Part shown: positions 6,151 to 11,067 of the stretch, in pieces
Layout: every line of letters starts with the position of its first letter
Position numbering within the stretch: the first letter of the stretch is position 1
Assembly: GCA_015068545.1 (NCBI GenBank)
Contig: SVKH01000046.1
Span: 1 to 11,067 of the forward strand
DNA: 11,067 nucleotides
Origin: Oscillospiraceae bacterium
Lineage (GTDB): Bacteria > Bacillota > Clostridia > UBA1381
Reading direction: 5' to 3'
Made by a program: the position numbers and the translations under genes
Notes under the pieces: generated by a model
Seen by the model: only the letters and a program-made list of their open reading frames with translations
Told to the model about the DNA's origin: nothing
The model's database searches: none

Positions 6151-6649
6151 CTTCCAGTCCTTCCGGCACCTTTATGGTAATTTTCTTGTTTTCTATGTCA
6201 ACATTTTTAAGAACACCATCTATTATAGGCACTAAAAGATTACGCTTTGACTCTCTCTTTATGTCGTAGACGTCATTGGAACCGGTGGAGAAGACGTCTA
6301 CTAAGACACCTATTAGTCCGTTTTCGTCCCATACCTGACAGTCCAAAAGGTCTGCAATGTAATAGACTCCCTCAGGAAGTTCACCAAGAGCCTCACGAGG
6401 CACTTTTAAAACCGCGTTTTTGTAGGTTTCTGCTTCCTCTATTGCGGTAAGCTGCTTAAATTTTACTATGATGTTATTCTTTTGGTATTTTATATTTTGT
6501 ATGTCAAGCCGGCTTTCCTTACCTTTTTGCATTGCCAGCACATATTCTAGTTTTTCAAAGTCTTCCGGATAATCAGTCCAGGTCATAATCTTTACTTCTC
6601 CTCGGAGACCATGTGTATTTACTATTTTTCCAACTTCTAAGAAATCCAT
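6143..6649 (-). CDS. rimM: Ribosome maturation factor RimM
   Basis: Assembly factor that binds bare 30S subunits (protein uS19) and helps mature the 16S 3' head domain. The chosen protein has 168 residues: an N-terminal beta-barrel RimM domain (about 3-86, starting FLEVGKIVNTHGLRGEVKI) and a C-terminal PRC barrel (about 95-168, with GVYYIADLLD and GSNDVYDI). The frame is open further upstream to an ATG at 6697, but those 16 extra residues would be read through one arm of the long intergenic hairpin and match nothing in the family. ATG 6649 has AGAGGA 6 bases upstream and places the conserved start correctly. It lies between khpA and trmD and overlaps trmD by 8 bases. Confidence 0.96.
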   Translation of the reverse strand: MDFLEVGKIVNTHGLRGEVKIMTWTDYPEDFEKLEYVLAMQKGKESRLDIQNIKYQKNNIIVKFKQLTAIEEAETYKNAVLKVPREALGELPEGVYYIADLLDCQVWDENGLIGVLVDVFSTGSNDVYDIKRESKRNLLVPIIDGVLKNVDIENKKITIKVPEGLEDD

Positions 6650-6655
6650 AGTTTT

Positions 6656-6661
6656 TCCTCT
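6656..6661 (-). promoter_or_regulatory. Ribosome binding site that decides the rimM start
   Basis: AGAGGA on the minus strand, 6 bases before ATG 6649 and just 3' of the large intergenic hairpin. It supports the 168-residue product over the longer open frame. Confidence 0.7.
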
Positions 6662-6668
6662 TTTTTTG

Positions 6669-6712
6669 GTTATATTAAAATAAGTGTCGAGGGACACTTA
6701 CTTTAATATAAC
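6669..6712 (-). repeat. Long inverted repeat / mRNA hairpin between khpA and rimM
   Basis: Positions 6669-6688 pair with 6693-6712 around a four-base loop. All 20 positions pair in the minus-strand RNA, one of them as a U-G wobble; in the plus strand that pair is an A-C mismatch, so the operon transcript is the likely folded form. No T run follows on either strand, so it is not a normal terminator. It could block 3' exonucleases, be an RNase III site, or tune rimM translation: the loop CCUC is complementary to the GAGG of the rimM ribosome binding site. Confidence 0.8.
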
Positions 6713-6715
6713 ATA

Positions 6716-6946
6716 TTATTGAACAATGTCCACAGATACACGCTTATTTTCTATGCTTGCAGCTGCTTTTACAACAGTTCGGATAGCTTTTGCTATCTTT
6801 CCCTGTTTGCCTATAACCTTGCCCATGTCGCCGTCGGCAACACGAAGTTCAAGTGTTACGGAGTCATCCTTCTCTATTTCTGTAACAGAAACCTGATCAG
6901 GATTTTCTACTAATGCTTTCGCAATAAGTTCTAAAACTTCTTTCAT
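6716..6946 (-). CDS. khpA: KH-domain RNA-binding protein KhpA (YlqC)
   Basis: A 76-residue, single KH domain protein of the UPF0109 family. In streptococci and other Firmicutes KhpA pairs with KhpB (Jag/EloR) and acts as a global RNA chaperone that affects cell elongation and division. The sequence has the RNA-binding GxxG loop as GKQG (46-49) in MGKVIGKQGKIAKAIRTVVKAA and the ending RVSVDIVQ. The length is right for the family, with nothing extra. It starts 11 bases after the rpsP stop with its ribosome binding site (AAGGAGA) overlapping that stop, as in most Firmicute rpsP operons. It is followed by a 66-base gap with a long hairpin before rimM. Confidence 0.95.
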   Translation of the reverse strand: MKEVLELIAKALVENPDQVSVTEIEKDDSVTLELRVADGDMGKVIGKQGKIAKAIRTVVKAAASIENKRVSVDIVQ

Positions 6947-6957
6947 AGTTATTCTCC

Positions 6958-7200
6958 TTACATAATACCTTGCTTCTTCAAAAGAGCCTTTACAGTATCA
7001 GTAGGTTGTGCACCGTTAGCAATCCATTTCTTAGCCATATCTGCATCAATGTTTACTGTTGCAGGGTCTGTAAGAGGGTTGTATGTGCCGATTTCTTCGA
7101 TGAATCTACCATCTCTTGGGTATCTTGAATCTGCAACTACTACTCTGTAAAAAGGAGCCTTCTTTGCACCCATTCTTCTTAGTCTGATTTTTACTGCCAT
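6958..7200 (-). CDS. rpsP: 30S ribosomal protein bS16
   Basis: Small-subunit ribosomal protein that helps fold the 5' and central domains of 16S rRNA. The 80 residues begin MAVKIRLRRMGAKKAPFYRV, followed by DSRYPRDGRFIEEIGTYNP and the ending TVKALLKKQGI, a full-length and typical S16. The start ATG at 7200 has a very strong AGGAGGTG (7209-7216) 8 bases upstream, as expected for a ribosomal gene. It lies between ffh (54-base gap) and khpA in the usual order. Confidence 0.98.
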   Translation of the reverse strand: MAVKIRLRRMGAKKAPFYRVVVADSRYPRDGRFIEEIGTYNPLTDPATVNIDADMAKKWIANGAQPTDTVKALLKKQGIM

Positions 7201-7253
7201 GTTAATTTCACCTCCTGAATATTTATAAATTGTATATCAAGGTTATAAAACCA

Positions 7254-8606
7254 TCAATATCTGCCACCTAATTTTTTGATTCGTTTCATCATTCTGGCTT
7301 GTTTTCCGCCGGTAAACTGCTTCATAATCTGCTTCATCTGGTCAAACTGCTTCAAAAGCTCGTTTACATCCTGTACTCGGGTTCCGCTTCCTTTTGCAAT
7401 ACGCACCTTTCGGCTTGCCGCAATTATCTTTGGGTTTGCCCTTTCCTCAGGAGTCATTGACTGGATGATTGCCTCGGTACGTTTCATTTTTCTTTCACCG
7501 TCGGCTTCGTTTATTTTGTCAAGGGCTTTTTTGTCAACTCCCGGCATCATACCCAAAAGCTGAGAAATAGAACCCATTTTTTTTATTTGCTGAAGCTGAG
7601 TTAGGAAGTCCTCCAGATCGAAGGTTTGCTGACGCATCTTCTTTTCAAGCTCCATCGCCTGCTTTTCGTCTACAACTTCCTGAGCTTTGTCAATAAGTGT
7701 CATGACGTCGCCCATTCCAAGGATACGACTGGCCATTCTCTCAGGGTGGAAAGGTTCAAGCTCGGATAGTTTTTCACCTGTGGATGCGTATTTTACCGGC
7801 TTACCGGTTACTGCTCTTACTGAAAGAGCTGCACCGCCACGAGTATCGCCATCCAACTTAGATAGAATAACACCTGTTACTTCAAGCTGCTGGTTAAAAC
7901 TTTCGGCAATATTTACCGCGTCCTGACCTGTCATGGCATCCACAACCAACAGTATTTCCTGAGGCGCAGTTTCTGCCTTTATGTCCTGAAGCTCCTTCAT
8001 CAGTGCTTCGTCTATGTGAAGTCGTCCGGCTGTATCTATGATAACAGGATCATTTCCGTGCTTTATAGCGTGCTGAATGGCTTCCTTTGCTATTTTTACA
8101 GGACTAACATCGCTACCCATGGAAAATACGCTTACGCCTATCTGATCACCTAAAACCTGAAGTTGCTTTATAGCTGCAGGACGGTATACGTCACAGGCAA
8201 CCATAAGAGGTCTTTTATCAAAGGTTTTCCTTAAGTTCAAAGCGAGTTTGGCGCTGGCTGTTGTTTTACCTGCACCCTGTAAACCGCACATCATAATGAC
8301 GGTTGGAGGATTCTTTGCAAATTCCAGACGGGCATTTTCCGAGCCCATCAGCTTGGTAAGTTCGTCACGGACGATTTTAAGCACATTTTGCGAAGGAGTA
8401 AGACTCTCCATTACCTCGCTTCCTACTGCCTTTTCCGAAACGGTTTTGATAAAGTCCTTAACTACCTTAAAGTTAACGTCAGCCTCCAATAGCGCAAGCT
8501 TAACCTCACGCATAGCTTCTTTGATGTCCTTTTCGGTAATTTTGCCCTTGCCTTTTAATTTTTTAAATACATCACTCAGCTTTTCGCCAAGATTCTCGAA
8601 TGCCAA
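7254..8606 (-). CDS. ffh: Signal recognition particle protein Ffh (SRP54)
   Basis: SRP GTPase that binds signal sequences at the ribosome exit and docks with FtsY at the membrane. With a TTG start at 8606 it has 450 residues. The order is an N domain (1-~95), a G domain with GLQGAGKTT (P-loop, 108-116), DVYRPAAIKQL (about 139-149), DTAGRL (191-196) and SKLDGDTRGG (about 249-258), then the Met-rich M domain (~300-450) with LLGMMPG and the RNA-binding GSGTRVQDVNELL. The frame is open to GTG 8618, which would give MVQALAFENL; the TTG is preferred because the family begins MAFExL and AAGGTGG lies 8 bases before it. The fourth GTPase motif has Ser instead of the common Thr (TKLD), a mild change. 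It follows ylxM by 15 bases. Confidence 0.97.
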   Translation of the reverse strand: MAFENLGEKLSDVFKKLKGKGKITEKDIKEAMREVKLALLEADVNFKVVKDFIKTVSEKAVGSEVMESLTPSQNVLKIVRDELTKLMGSENARLEFAKNPPTVIMMCGLQGAGKTTASAKLALNLRKTFDKRPLMVACDVYRPAAIKQLQVLGDQIGVSVFSMGSDVSPVKIAKEAIQHAIKHGNDPVIIDTAGRLHIDEALMKELQDIKAETAPQEILLVVDAMTGQDAVNIAESFNQQLEVTGVILSKLDGDTRGGAALSVRAVTGKPVKYASTGEKLSELEPFHPERMASRILGMGDVMTLIDKAQEVVDEKQAMELEKKMRQQTFDLEDFLTQLQQIKKMGSISQLLGMMPGVDKKALDKINEADGERKMKRTEAIIQSMTPEERANPKIIAASRKVRIAKGSGTRVQDVNELLKQFDQMKQIMKQFTGGKQARMMKRIKKLGGRY

Positions 8607-8614
8607 AGCCTGCA

Positions 8615-8621
8615 CCACCTT
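8615..8621 (-). promoter_or_regulatory. Ribosome binding site that decides the ffh TTG start
   Basis: AAGGTGG on the minus strand, 8 bases before the TTG at 8606. The alternative GTG codons at 8618 and 8615 lie inside this site, so they would have no ribosome binding site of their own. Confidence 0.65.
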
Positions 8622-8957
8622 TTAAAGTTGACTTTTTATACTGTCTATATCAGAAAGCAGACCACTCTTACCGTCGCAATCCGGTAAGGATTTTATTGTT
8701 TTTGCCATTTTGTCTGCTATTTTGTTTATGTTGATAAATCTTTCTGCCAGATTGAGCTTTTCTTCAAATTCTGCCAAATGTTGCTCGCCGGTTTTAATGA
8801 AATTGCGTACTCCCTGACGGGAAACTTCCATTTCAAGGGCAATTTCTGCTAAAGACAGATCCTGATTGTAGTAGGAATCCAAAGCCTCTAACTGCTTGGG
8901 AGTGAGAAGCTCGCCATAGAAGTCCATAAGCACACTTACGGATAAATCCTTTGCCAT
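8622..8957 (-). CDS. ylxM: SRP-associated helix-turn-helix protein YlxM
   Basis: UPF0122 protein, 111 residues, nearly always beside ffh. In streptococci YlxM binds SRP components and modulates SRP GTPase activity; that role is assumed here by homology. Residues about 10-55 (LMDFYGELLTPKQLEALDSY, then LSLAEIALEMEVSRQGVRNFI) form a sigma-70 region-4-like helix-turn-helix, followed by a helical tail with NLAERFININKIADKM. The usual family start is present. The ATG at 8957 has GGGTGG about 6 bases upstream. It is the first gene of the operon, with a perfect promoter and a leader hairpin, and it ends 15 bases before ffh. ftsY, often upstream in other Firmicutes, is not here. Confidence 0.94.
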   Translation of the reverse strand: MAKDLSVSVLMDFYGELLTPKQLEALDSYYNQDLSLAEIALEMEVSRQGVRNFIKTGEQHLAEFEEKLNLAERFININKIADKMAKTIKSLPDCDGKSGLLSDIDSIKSQL

Positions 8958-8971
8958 TTAAACCACCCTAT

Positions 8972-8995
8972 CTGTAAACCAAAAAAACTTTACAG
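8972..8995 (-). promoter_or_regulatory. Leader hairpin of the ylxM operon
   Basis: CTGTAAA (8972-8978) and TTTACAG (8989-8995) form a 7-bp perfect inverted repeat around a T-rich ten-base loop (minus sense). It fills the short leader between the transcription start and the ylxM ribosome binding site, so it can protect the 5' end or affect translation. Confidence 0.45.
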
Positions 8996-9000
8996 CGGTT

Positions 9001-9029
9001 ATTATATAGCATATTGTTCAGCTTGTCAA
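9001..9029 (-). promoter_or_regulatory. Consensus sigma-A promoter of the ylxM-ffh-rpsP-khpA-rimM-trmD operon
   Basis: On the minus strand there is a TTGACA (9024-9029), 17 bases, and TATAAT (9001-9006): a perfect match to the sigma-A consensus. No other good promoter was found before trmD ends, so all six genes probably depend on it. Confidence 0.92.
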
Positions 9030-9053
9030 GTGTTTTTATGAATTTTTTTGCAC

Positions 9054-9093
9054 AAAAAAAGCAACAAATTTCGTAAGTTTTTGTTGCCTTTTT
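9054..9093. terminator. Rho-independent terminator of the nucleotidyltransferase gene
   Basis: GCAACAAA (9061-9068) pairs with TTTGTTGC (9080-9087). On the minus strand it is followed by seven T (complement of 9054-9060) and on the plus strand by CTTTTT, so it can act both ways. Its main use is to stop minus-strand transcripts from the nucleotidyltransferase gene just before the ylxM promoter. Confidence 0.85.
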
Positions 9094-9108
9094 GTGTATA
9101 TTTTCATT

Positions 9109-9218
9109 ATGTTTGTGCCCGTAAAGCCGGCAGATGAAAGGAAAAATGTTCTTAACCTACAAAAATCACCCAAAAGAGCATCCCAAGTATAGTAAATCGA
9201 ACGCTAAACAGTGATTTT
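9109..9218 (+). repeat. Probable degenerate copy of a recurrent short element with a broken tiny ORF
   Basis: The roughly 300-base gap between ylxM and the nucleotidyltransferase gene holds no confident gene. On the plus strand ATG 9109 opens 27 codons (MFVPVKPADERKN..., then SPKRASQV) to TAG 9190-9192. The next frame continues at once with YSKSNAKQ and a stop (TGA, 9212-9214). I remember these two peptides as one continuous short hypothetical protein that recurs in Clostridia; this is memory, not a search. No ribosome binding site precedes it. AAAATCAC (9162-9169) and GTGATTTT (9211-9218) form an 8-bp inverted repeat around the 3' half. It may be a non-coding repeat, or the 3' UTR of the nucleotidyltransferase gene, rather than a gene. 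Confidence 0.35.
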
Positions 9219-9259
9219 AATAAATAGCATAGCTGTTAAAACTATTTTATCCTTATTGG

Positions 9260-10111
9260 TTAATTATATAAGCCTTGGTCGCAAAATTCCTTGATAGCAG
9301 CCTGAACTGCTTCCTTATCCTCGCGATAGGTTATGCCGTACCACTTATCCTTATTAGTGTAAACCTTTACTGTTGCTGTACAGTTTTTAACAAGCTTATC
9401 CACCATAGAAGGAATCAGACACTCATCCTTTTGCAGGTCTGCAGTTTTTAAAAAGCTGTCAAATTCCTTTTCCAGTTCACCAAATAGTGCTGGTGTAAAG
9501 CCCCATAGGTTCATAGATACCTTGCTGTCCATAGGGAGTTGAGTCCAGCTTTGCTCATCTTCGGTGAATTGTCCTTGTGAATTTATCTTTGTGCGCTCCA
9601 CAACATCTTTTAGGTAACCGTCCTTAACGTCGCAAATACCTCTTGCCACAGTACCGTTTTCTGATAGAGTCTTGTCAAGTTCATATGCAACCATGCAGAA
9701 GTCAAAATCCTTTGCGTTTACAAGGTGATTGTGAATTTCGTAAAACGCATTTGCTCCGTAGTAGTCATCTGCATTGATTACGGCAAAAGGTTCTTTTACC
9801 GCATCCTTACAGCAGAGAATAGCGTGGCTTGTGCCAAATGGCTTTTTTCTGCCTTCAGGCAGGATAGACATATCTTGCATAACGTAGTCTACATCAATTA
9901 GCTTTTCTATTTTTTTACCTACAATTTCCTTAAAGTCTTTTTCAATCTCTTCCTTTATGATAAAAACTACCTTGTTAAATCCGGCTTTTTTTGCATCATA
10001 AACGGAAAAATCAAGTAATACCTCACCCTTTGGGCCGATTGGTTCCATTTGCTTAAGCCCGCCAAATCTGCTTCCCATTCCGGCAGCCATTACTACAAGC
10101 GTTGTATTCAT
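9260..10111 (-). CDS. Sugar-phosphate nucleotidyltransferase-like protein
   Basis: A 283-residue protein of the NTP_transferase family (glucose-1-phosphate thymidylyl/uridylyltransferase fold), which joins an NTP to a sugar or aminoalcohol phosphate. The N terminus has MAAGMGSRFGGLKQMEPIGPKGE (8-30), the nucleotide-binding signature with its Arg and Lys, then GTSHAI (93-98) and the metal-binding NADDYYG (113-119). NLWGFTP (201-207) fits the substrate-side strand of the fold. It lacks any C-terminal hexapeptide repeat. In Clostridia such genes often sit with choline/aminoglycoside-type kinases; none is seen here, so the substrate is open. The ATG at 10111 has GGAGGAGTG upstream, and the gene has its own consensus promoter and terminator, so it is a single-gene unit. 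Confidence 0.88.
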   Translation of the reverse strand: MNTTLVVMAAGMGSRFGGLKQMEPIGPKGEVLLDFSVYDAKKAGFNKVVFIIKEEIEKDFKEIVGKKIEKLIDVDYVMQDMSILPEGRKKPFGTSHAILCCKDAVKEPFAVINADDYYGANAFYEIHNHLVNAKDFDFCMVAYELDKTLSENGTVARGICDVKDGYLKDVVERTKINSQGQFTEDEQSWTQLPMDSKVSMNLWGFTPALFGELEKEFDSFLKTADLQKDECLIPSMVDKLVKNCTATVKVYTNKDKWYGITYREDKEAVQAAIKEFCDQGLYN

Positions 10112-10145
10112 AAATACACTCCTCCGAAATTATTTTACTACCTTA

Positions 10146-10174
10146 ATTATAAAGCTACTGTTTATTTTTGTCAA
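10146..10174 (-). promoter_or_regulatory. Consensus sigma-A promoter of the nucleotidyltransferase gene
   Basis: On the minus strand there is a TTGACA (10169-10174), 17 bases, and TATAAT (10146-10151), a perfect consensus match. It predicts a short leader of about 27 bases and high expression. Confidence 0.9.
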
Positions 10175-10364
10175 CTGATATTTAAATCTACTGCGACTTT
10201 ATTTAGTACAGGATTAAATTTTTTCTGGTATTTTGCCCATAGTCTCATCATAAAATATGAGTAATTCTTGGCTTATTTATGGGGAAATTAGCACCTTTAA
10301 TAAAATGTTTTAAAGTGTATATAATAAGAAGAGAAAATTTTTTTAATTTTTTTTAAAAAAATGC
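10175..10364. other. A+T-rich spacer between divergent promoters
   Basis: Nothing gene-like is seen here. The short open frames have no ribosome binding site or family resemblance. A weak 5-bp inverted repeat (CTCAT/ATGAG, 10244-10261) is the only fold. The last part, 10331-10362, is long A and T runs directly before the tRNA -35 and looks like an UP element that boosts RNA polymerase binding. Confidence 0.5.
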
Positions 10365-10393
10365 TTGACAAATTGCAATCTTACTGCTATAAT
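10365..10393 (+). promoter_or_regulatory. Consensus promoter of the tRNA cluster
   Basis: TTGACA (10365-10370), 17 bases, TATAAT (10388-10393), with an extended -10 TGC and A/T tracts upstream. This is what a strong stable-RNA promoter looks like. A small hairpin, TGTTG (10400-10404) with CAACA (10411-10415), lies in the leader just before the first tRNA. Confidence 0.92.
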
Positions 10394-10421
10394 TGTTTTT
10401 GTTGTCACGGCAACATGATTT

Positions 10422-10497
10422 GGGAGTATAGCTCAGCTGGGAGAGCGTCTGCCTTACAAGCAGGATGTCACAGGTTCGAGCCCTGTTACTCCCACCA
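10422..10497 (+). tRNA. tRNA-Val (anticodon UAC)
   Basis: 76 bases with a complete cloverleaf: acceptor GGGAGTA/TACTCCC, D arm GCTC...GAGC, anticodon loop CTTACAA (anticodon TAC, reads GUA), and T arm with GGTTCGAGCCC. The 3' CCA is encoded. It is the first tRNA of the cluster. Confidence 0.97.
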
Positions 10498-10514
10498 ATT
10501 TCTTTACTTAATAT

Positions 10515-10591
10515 GGCCCGGTAGTTCAGTTGGTTAGAACGCTAGCCTGTCACGCTAGAGGTCGTGGGTTCGAGCCCCATCCGGGTCGCCA
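10515..10591 (+). tRNA. tRNA-Asp (anticodon GUC)
   Basis: 77 bases with acceptor GGCCCGG/CCGGGTC (one G-U pair), anticodon loop CTGTCAC (anticodon GTC, reads GAC/GAU), T arm with GGTTCGAGCCC, discriminator G and encoded CCA. Confidence 0.97.
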
Positions 10592-10611
10592 TTTTTTTTG
10601 TAAATAAATAA

Positions 10612-10687
10612 GCCTCTGTAGCTCAGTCGGTAGAGCAAGGGACTGAAAATCCCTGTGTCGGCGGTTCGATTCCACCCGGAGGCACCA
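10612..10687 (+). tRNA. tRNA-Phe (anticodon GAA)
   Basis: 76 bases with acceptor GCCTCTG/CGGAGGC (one U-G pair), anticodon loop CTGAAAA (anticodon GAA, reads UUC/UUU), T loop GGTTCGATTCC and encoded CCA. Confidence 0.97.
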
Positions 10688-10695
10688 TTAAATAC

Positions 10696-10770
10696 GCGGG
10701 AGTGGCTCAGTGGTAGAGCGTCACCTTGCCAAGGTGAACGTCGCGAGTTCGAATCTCGTCTTCCGCTCCA
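10696..10770 (+). tRNA. tRNA-Gly (anticodon GCC)
   Basis: 75 bases with acceptor GCGGGAG/CTTCCGC, anticodon loop TTGCCAA (anticodon GCC, reads GGC/GGU), T loop AGTTCGAATCT and encoded CCA. It is directly followed by a terminator-like hairpin. Confidence 0.97.
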
Positions 10771-10775
10771 TCTAC

Positions 10776-10810
10776 AAAAGACGCATAAATTCACGTTTCT
10801 GCGTCTTTTT
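10776..10810 (+). terminator. Internal terminator between tRNA-Gly and tRNA-Cys
   Basis: AAAAGACGCA (10776-10785) pairs with TGCGTCTTTT (10800-10809) around a 14-base loop, and the run of T closes at 10810. It looks like a Rho-independent terminator, though tRNA-Cys starts only 7 bases later with no clear promoter of its own. Confidence 0.75.
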
Positions 10811-10816
10811 ATATAA

Positions 10817-10891
10817 GGCACCATAGCCAAGTGGTAAGGCAGAGGTCTGCAACACCTTTATGCCCCAGTTCAAATCTGGGTGGTGCCTCCA
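10817..10891 (+). tRNA. tRNA-Cys (anticodon GCA)
   Basis: 75 bases with acceptor GGCACCA/TGGTGCC, anticodon loop CTGCAAC (anticodon GCA, reads UGC/UGU), T loop AGTTCAAATCT and encoded CCA. It lies after an internal terminator, so its supply may be set by read-through. Confidence 0.96.
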
Positions 10892-10893
10892 CC

Positions 10894-10937
10894 AAAACAG
10901 AACGATTTAGATGACATCTAGATTGTTCTGTTTTTTT
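10894..10937 (+). terminator. Rho-independent terminator of the tRNA cluster
   Basis: A 19-bp stem (10894-10912 with 10916-10934, two G-U pairs in the inner part) has a three-base loop and ends in a run of seven T (10931-10937). It begins two bases after the tRNA-Cys CCA end. Confidence 0.9.
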
Positions 10938-10955
10938 ACATTTTTTGTTATAATA

Positions 10956-10984
10956 TTGAATTTTGTTAAAAAATATGATATAAT
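10956..10984 (+). promoter_or_regulatory. Promoter of the gene at the right window edge
   Basis: TTGAAT (10956-10961), 17 bases, TATAAT (10979-10984) with an extended -10 TGA. It points to the partial reading frame at 11042, with a leader of roughly 50 bases. Confidence 0.8.
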
Positions 10985-11041
10985 TAATTCAAGCATATTT
11001 TTAATCTGGTAAAAGAATCAATGAAGGAGATATGTATTAAT

Positions 11042-11067
11042 ATGGTAGTAACGATTTTATCGCATAT
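11042..11067 (+). CDS. Start of an unidentified gene (partial)
   Basis: Only eight full codons are visible (MVVTILSH), too few to name a family. The ATG at 11042 has AAGGAGA about 11 bases upstream and a good promoter before that. An in-frame ATG at 11021 overlaps this ribosome binding site and is a less likely start. Confidence 0.5.

Noticed and set aside
6650..6697. N-terminal extension of RimM by 16 residues
   Set aside because: It would be read through an arm of the intergenic hairpin, lacks a ribosome binding site and does not match the family start.
8248..8625. 125-codon plus-strand frame opposite ffh
   Set aside because: It is antisense to the conserved N and G domains of Ffh and has no ribosome binding site or family resemblance.
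9076..9230. Possible 6S RNA, SRP RNA or tmRNA in the gap before ylxM
   Set aside because: No conserved SRP loop, tmRNA tag or 6S closing-bubble pattern can be seen; only an inverted repeat and the terminator are supported.
10049..10264. 71-codon plus-strand frame crossing the nucleotidyltransferase start
   Set aside because: It overlaps the 5' end and consensus promoter of the minus-strand gene and has no ribosome binding site.
10555..10830. 91-codon minus-strand frame across the tRNA genes (ends in GDPDGARTHDL)
   Set aside because: It is the reverse complement of tRNA genes; peptides such as GARTHDL and RDSNSRRSPWQGDALPLSH are well-known false ORFs from tRNA antisense.
1..11067. CRISPR array, insertion sequence with transposase, prophage or defence system
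   Set aside because: No regularly spaced repeats, transposase or phage genes, or defence domains were seen; the window is mostly core genes.

Overview
The window looks like chromosomal core DNA from a low-to-moderate G+C Gram-positive anaerobe of the class Clostridia (Oscillospiraceae/Ruminococcaceae would fit, but the family is not proven). The grounds are strong AGGAGG-type ribosome binding sites, sigma-A promoters (TTGACA-like, 17 bp, TATAAT), GTG/TTG starts, the Firmicute gene block ylxM-ffh-rpsP-khpA-rimM-trmD, and FtsZ, FtsQ/DivIB and MurA of Firmicute type.

Layout. Nearly all protein genes lie on the minus strand, so transcription runs from right to left. (1) At 1-1387, a partial family 2 glycosyltransferase follows a UDP-GlcNAc 2-epimerase gene with its own promoter; this is probably an envelope glycopolymer locus. 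(2) At about 1548-1952 there is a plus-strand unit: a long, strongly structured leader and a 40-residue unknown protein, ending in a terminator shared with ftsZ. (3) At 1956-5416 are ftsZ, ftsQ and murA, a small division and peptidoglycan cluster with a promoter before murA and another before ftsZ. (4) At 5413-9029 is the SRP/ribosome block ylxM-ffh-rpsP-khpA-rimM-trmD, driven by a consensus promoter. Between khpA and rimM its mRNA can form a 20-bp hairpin. (5) At 9054-10174 is a single nucleotidyltransferase gene with its own consensus promoter, a roughly 170-base 3' region holding a decayed repeat-like element, and a terminator. (6) At 10365-10937 is a plus-strand tRNA cluster, Val-Asp-Phe-Gly-Cys, with a strong promoter, one internal and one final terminator. 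(7) From 10956 a promoter leads into a plus-strand gene cut by the window end.

How they work together. The ylxM-ffh operon joins protein targeting (Ffh), ribosome assembly (bS16, RimM, the RNA chaperone KhpA) and tRNA modification (TrmD). No terminator is visible after trmD, and the murA promoter overlaps the trmD stop codon. No terminator is visible between ftsQ and ftsZ either. Read-through could therefore link translation genes to cell-wall and division genes.

The best candidate for something undescribed is the plus-strand unit at 1548-1952. Its predicted stems contain several G-U wobbles, all of which pair only if the plus strand is the RNA, so this looks like a real structured transcript. 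No known riboswitch or small RNA class was recognised.
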